16,869 nt of DNA, from NCBI GenBank assembly GCA_903930505.1, contig CAIYYQ010000379.1, forward strand, positions 1 to 16,869, given 5' to 3'. The DNA is from Methanobacteriota archaeon. GTDB taxonomy: Archaea; Thermoplasmatota; E2; DHVEG-1. A program made the translations under genes and the position numbers. Under the pieces are notes generated by a model. It made no database searches. It saw only the letters and a program-made list of their open reading frames with translations, and was not told the DNA's origin. Positions 15,286-16,869 of this stretch are shown piece after piece. How positions within the stretch are numbered: the stretch's first letter is position 1; every line of letters starts with the position of its first letter.

Positions 15286-15294
15286 GCGTGAAAA

Positions 15295-15609
15295 ATGGAA
15301 GAAAGAAATAAAACAAGTATCACAAGCGTCGCAGAAAAAGAAATAGATCTTCTCACAAGACACATTGATATCCTCAAAACCGTACGCGATCAAGGCCCCA
15401 TCGGTATCATCAGACTCTCCCAGGTAACCGGCCAACCACAACACATGGTCAGATACTCACTGCGAACCCTTGAACAAGGCGGTGTGATCAAACCATCCCC
15501 ATCAGGAGCAATCGTCACAGATAAAGTTCATGACACCCTTGGAACACTTGATACAACCATCGATGATATCATCACCCACATGCACGAACTCAAGAAAAAA
15601 TTAAAATAA
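15295..15609 (+). CDS. Small winged-helix transcriptional regulator
   Basis: A 104-residue predicted DNA-binding protein. Helices at about 15-33 lead to a helix-turn-helix: IGIIRLSQVTG (36-46), then a recognition helix around QHMVRYSLRTLEQGG (49-63). A wing follows at about 64-76 (VIKPSPSGAIVTDK). The last 20 residues (about 85-104) form a charged helix that could mediate dimerisation. It resembles small archaeal winged-helix regulators and has no ligand-binding domain. It stands alone behind its own promoter, between the methyltransferase and the PKD surface protein. Its target is not known; its own gene or the following surface-protein gene would be natural candidates. Confidence 0.75.
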   Translation: MEERNKTSITSVAEKEIDLLTRHIDILKTVRDQGPIGIIRLSQVTGQPQHMVRYSLRTLEQGGVIKPSPSGAIVTDKVHDTLGTLDTTIDDIITHMHELKKKLK

Positions 15610-15666
15610 AGCACCACATAAAACCCCCCATTATTATTTGTAATACGGGAGAAACAAACAATATTC

Positions 15667-15722
15667 TTAAATAATACTACTAGAATAATGGTCCCCTATA
15701 TTCTAAGAAAATATATACGGAG
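15667..15722 (+). promoter_or_regulatory. Promoter and ribosome binding site of the PKD surface protein gene
   Basis: TTAAATAAT (15667-15675) fits a TATA box with a transcript start near 15696. GGAG (15719-15722) lies 7 bases before ATG 15730 and decides this start over the in-frame ATG at 15688. Confidence 0.45.
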
Positions 15723-15729
15723 AATAAAA

Positions 15730-16677
15730 ATGATGAAGCTAGAAAAACTAATCATATTGTCTATCGTATTAAATTTTTTCTTTATGATAACCTCTTCTGC
15801 GATAGCTGCCAATAACCAAGTCACAATCGATGACGAACAAGGAGATGTCTATATTCTTCCTGCAGATGCTGACCTTGAAAATCTTGATAACCTTCAAAAC
15901 CTTCAAAAAACAAATGAAAAACCAAACATTGATATCAAACAAGTTTCCTACTCAAAACCAGAAGGAAGCACGAAAGTAACCATTACATTAGATGTCTACG
16001 GTCAAATTGAAAACGTAGGAGATCTCATGGATTTCCTTAGTACGAAAATCGTTTATTATCAAATTTCATTAGAAACCATGAACGGAAATACTGAAAATTT
16101 GTACACCATTGTGTATATGAATCAAACTTGTTCGCTTACCACTGATGTTGAAGAACAAAATATTACTGATTTCACAGTCAATGGAGGACGTCTTACCGTA
16201 CCATTTAACGTAGCAAATAGCGCAGAAACCTACAAAGCAATTTATACAACCGCTTTAGAGATGGATTTCACCTCTACAGACCAATACATGGATATTGCCC
16301 CAAATGTTTTCCCTCTTATTGTCGTCCCTGGAGAAGATGCCTATGAGGGCTCCGTAGGACAAAATATAGAGTTCACTGTCACTGCCAGTGGAGGAACCCA
16401 ACCGTATTCCTATCAATGGAACTTTGAGGATGGAAGTACGTCAACTGAACAGAATCCGACACATGTCTATACTGCTACAGGAGAATACGATGCGACAATA
16501 ACAGTTACTGACAATTCAGAGACGTCGGAGAGTGGTACGGTGATTGTTACGATAATAGATGCTGTGATACTGCCTCCTTCAGAACCAACAAATTCAAACA
16601 TCTGGCTCTTTGTTGGGATTATTGCAATTATCGTCATCGTTGGTACCGCCATCGTCATCTACATTCTCCGCAGATAA
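15730..16677 (+). CDS. Membrane-anchored surface protein with a PKD domain
   Basis: A 315-residue predicted cell-surface protein. A signal peptide (about 1-26, ending SSAIAA) is followed by an unrecognised domain (about 27-195) with several N-x-T/S sites (NQT, NIT), then one PKD domain (about 203-277; the usual FGDG is FEDG, followed by NPTHVYTATGEYDATITVTD), a short Pro-rich spacer (LPPSEPTNSN) and a C-terminal membrane helix (291-313) ending in RR. The protein would sit outside the membrane, anchored by the tail. It lacks the dockerin-like module. The start ATG 15730 follows GGAG by 7 bases and opens directly on the signal peptide. An upstream ATG at 15688 would add 14 basic residues. The function is unknown; binding or structural support at the surface is a guess from the PKD domain. 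Confidence 0.8.
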   Translation: MMKLEKLIILSIVLNFFFMITSSAIAANNQVTIDDEQGDVYILPADADLENLDNLQNLQKTNEKPNIDIKQVSYSKPEGSTKVTITLDVYGQIENVGDLMDFLSTKIVYYQISLETMNGNTENLYTIVYMNQTCSLTTDVEEQNITDFTVNGGRLTVPFNVANSAETYKAIYTTALEMDFTSTDQYMDIAPNVFPLIVVPGEDAYEGSVGQNIEFTVTASGGTQPYSYQWNFEDGSTSTEQNPTHVYTATGEYDATITVTDNSETSESGTVIVTIIDAVILPPSEPTNSNIWLFVGIIAIIVIVGTAIVIYILRR

Positions 16678-16690
16678 AACAGCTATAATC

Positions 16691-16713
16691 TTCTTATTTT
16701 TTTCTTGTTTTTT
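16691..16713 (+). terminator. T-rich terminator after the PKD surface protein gene
   Basis: T-runs of seven and six within 23 bases begin 14 bases after the stop. No stem precedes them. Confidence 0.45.
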
Positions 16714-16776
16714 CATCCCCATCTATTGCGCTATCTTTTTATGTGACTATTTGATGACAGTCTCAAGAGGTTTTTC

Positions 16777-16869
16777 ATGAGTGAGAAAGAGAATAAATAT
16801 GCGTATACAAAAAAAACTGCGTGGGAGTTGTTCTCAAAAGAACAAATAAAAAACGCGTTTCTTTTTGCA
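16777..16869 (+). CDS. Start of a probable M18 (aminopeptidase I) gene, cut by the window edge
   Basis: ATG 16777 follows AAGAGG (16765-16770) by 6 bases, and a TATA-like TTTTTATG lies at 16736-16743. Only 31 residues are visible, opening MSEKENKYAYTKKTAWELFS and continuing KEQIKNAFLFA. This pattern, an aromatic-lysine pair, W-E near residue 16, then an acidic/basic helix ending in FxFA, matches what I remember of the N-terminus of M18 metallo-aminopeptidases, which remove acidic or neutral N-terminal residues from peptides in the cytoplasm. None of the metal ligands is in view, so the call is tentative. There is no signal peptide. Confidence 0.5.
   Translation, partial: MSEKENKYAYTKKTAWELFSKEQIKNAFLFA

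Noticed and set aside
1..16869. tRNA, rRNA or insertion-sequence remains
   Set aside because: No cloverleaf T-loop signature, conserved rRNA stretch, transposase motif or terminal inverted repeats were seen in the intergenic regions.

Overview
The window looks like a chromosomal segment of an archaeon. The signs are A/T-rich TATA-type promoter boxes about 25-35 bases before short leaders, Shine-Dalgarno sites such as GGAG and GGTGG, a HemK2/Mtq2-type methyltransferase (VYEPAEDT hallmark), a stand-alone Lrp/AsnC ligand-binding domain, and a small winged-helix regulator. The load of secreted cysteine peptidases with PKD and dockerin-like modules recalls sediment-dwelling, protein-degrading Thermoplasmatota (for example the MBG-D/Thermoprofundales group). 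That placement is inference from gene content, not from a marker gene.

Layout. Positions 1-235 (+) are the C-terminal tail of a cut-off protein ending in a two-repeat dockerin-like module. At 398-1075 (+) is a 2,3-bisphosphoglycerate-dependent phosphoglycerate mutase, preceded by three TTACGTAA boxes. At 1158-3337 (+) is a two-gene ABC exporter operon whose ATPase carries an N-terminal zinc ribbon. Convergent to it, 3475-13868 holds three large secreted-protein genes, all on the minus strand and each with its own promoter region: a zincin metallopeptidase with a beta-helix (11814-13868), a papain-like C1 peptidase with PKD, beta-helix and dockerin-like domains (8690-11545), and a gingipain-like C25 peptidase with CARDB-like, FG-GAP, ASPIC/UnbV, PKD and dockerin-like domains (3475-8331). 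The right part, 14107-16869, holds a 43-codon small gene, an Lrp-type single-domain protein, a HemK2-like methyltransferase, a winged-helix regulator, a membrane-anchored PKD surface protein, and the first 31 codons of a probable M18 aminopeptidase.

How they may work together. The three peptidases would cut protein outside the cell. Their PKD and beta-helix regions suit binding to substrate or surface, and their C-terminal dockerin-like modules may dock them to an unseen cohesin-like partner. The M18-like enzyme at the right edge could finish peptide breakdown inside the cell. The papain-like and gingipain-like genes share a 25-base leader element (22 of 25 identical), which suggests co-regulation. 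The best candidate for an undescribed system is this possibly co-regulated set of dockerin-tagged extracellular peptidases. No tRNA, rRNA, CRISPR array or insertion sequence was recognised.
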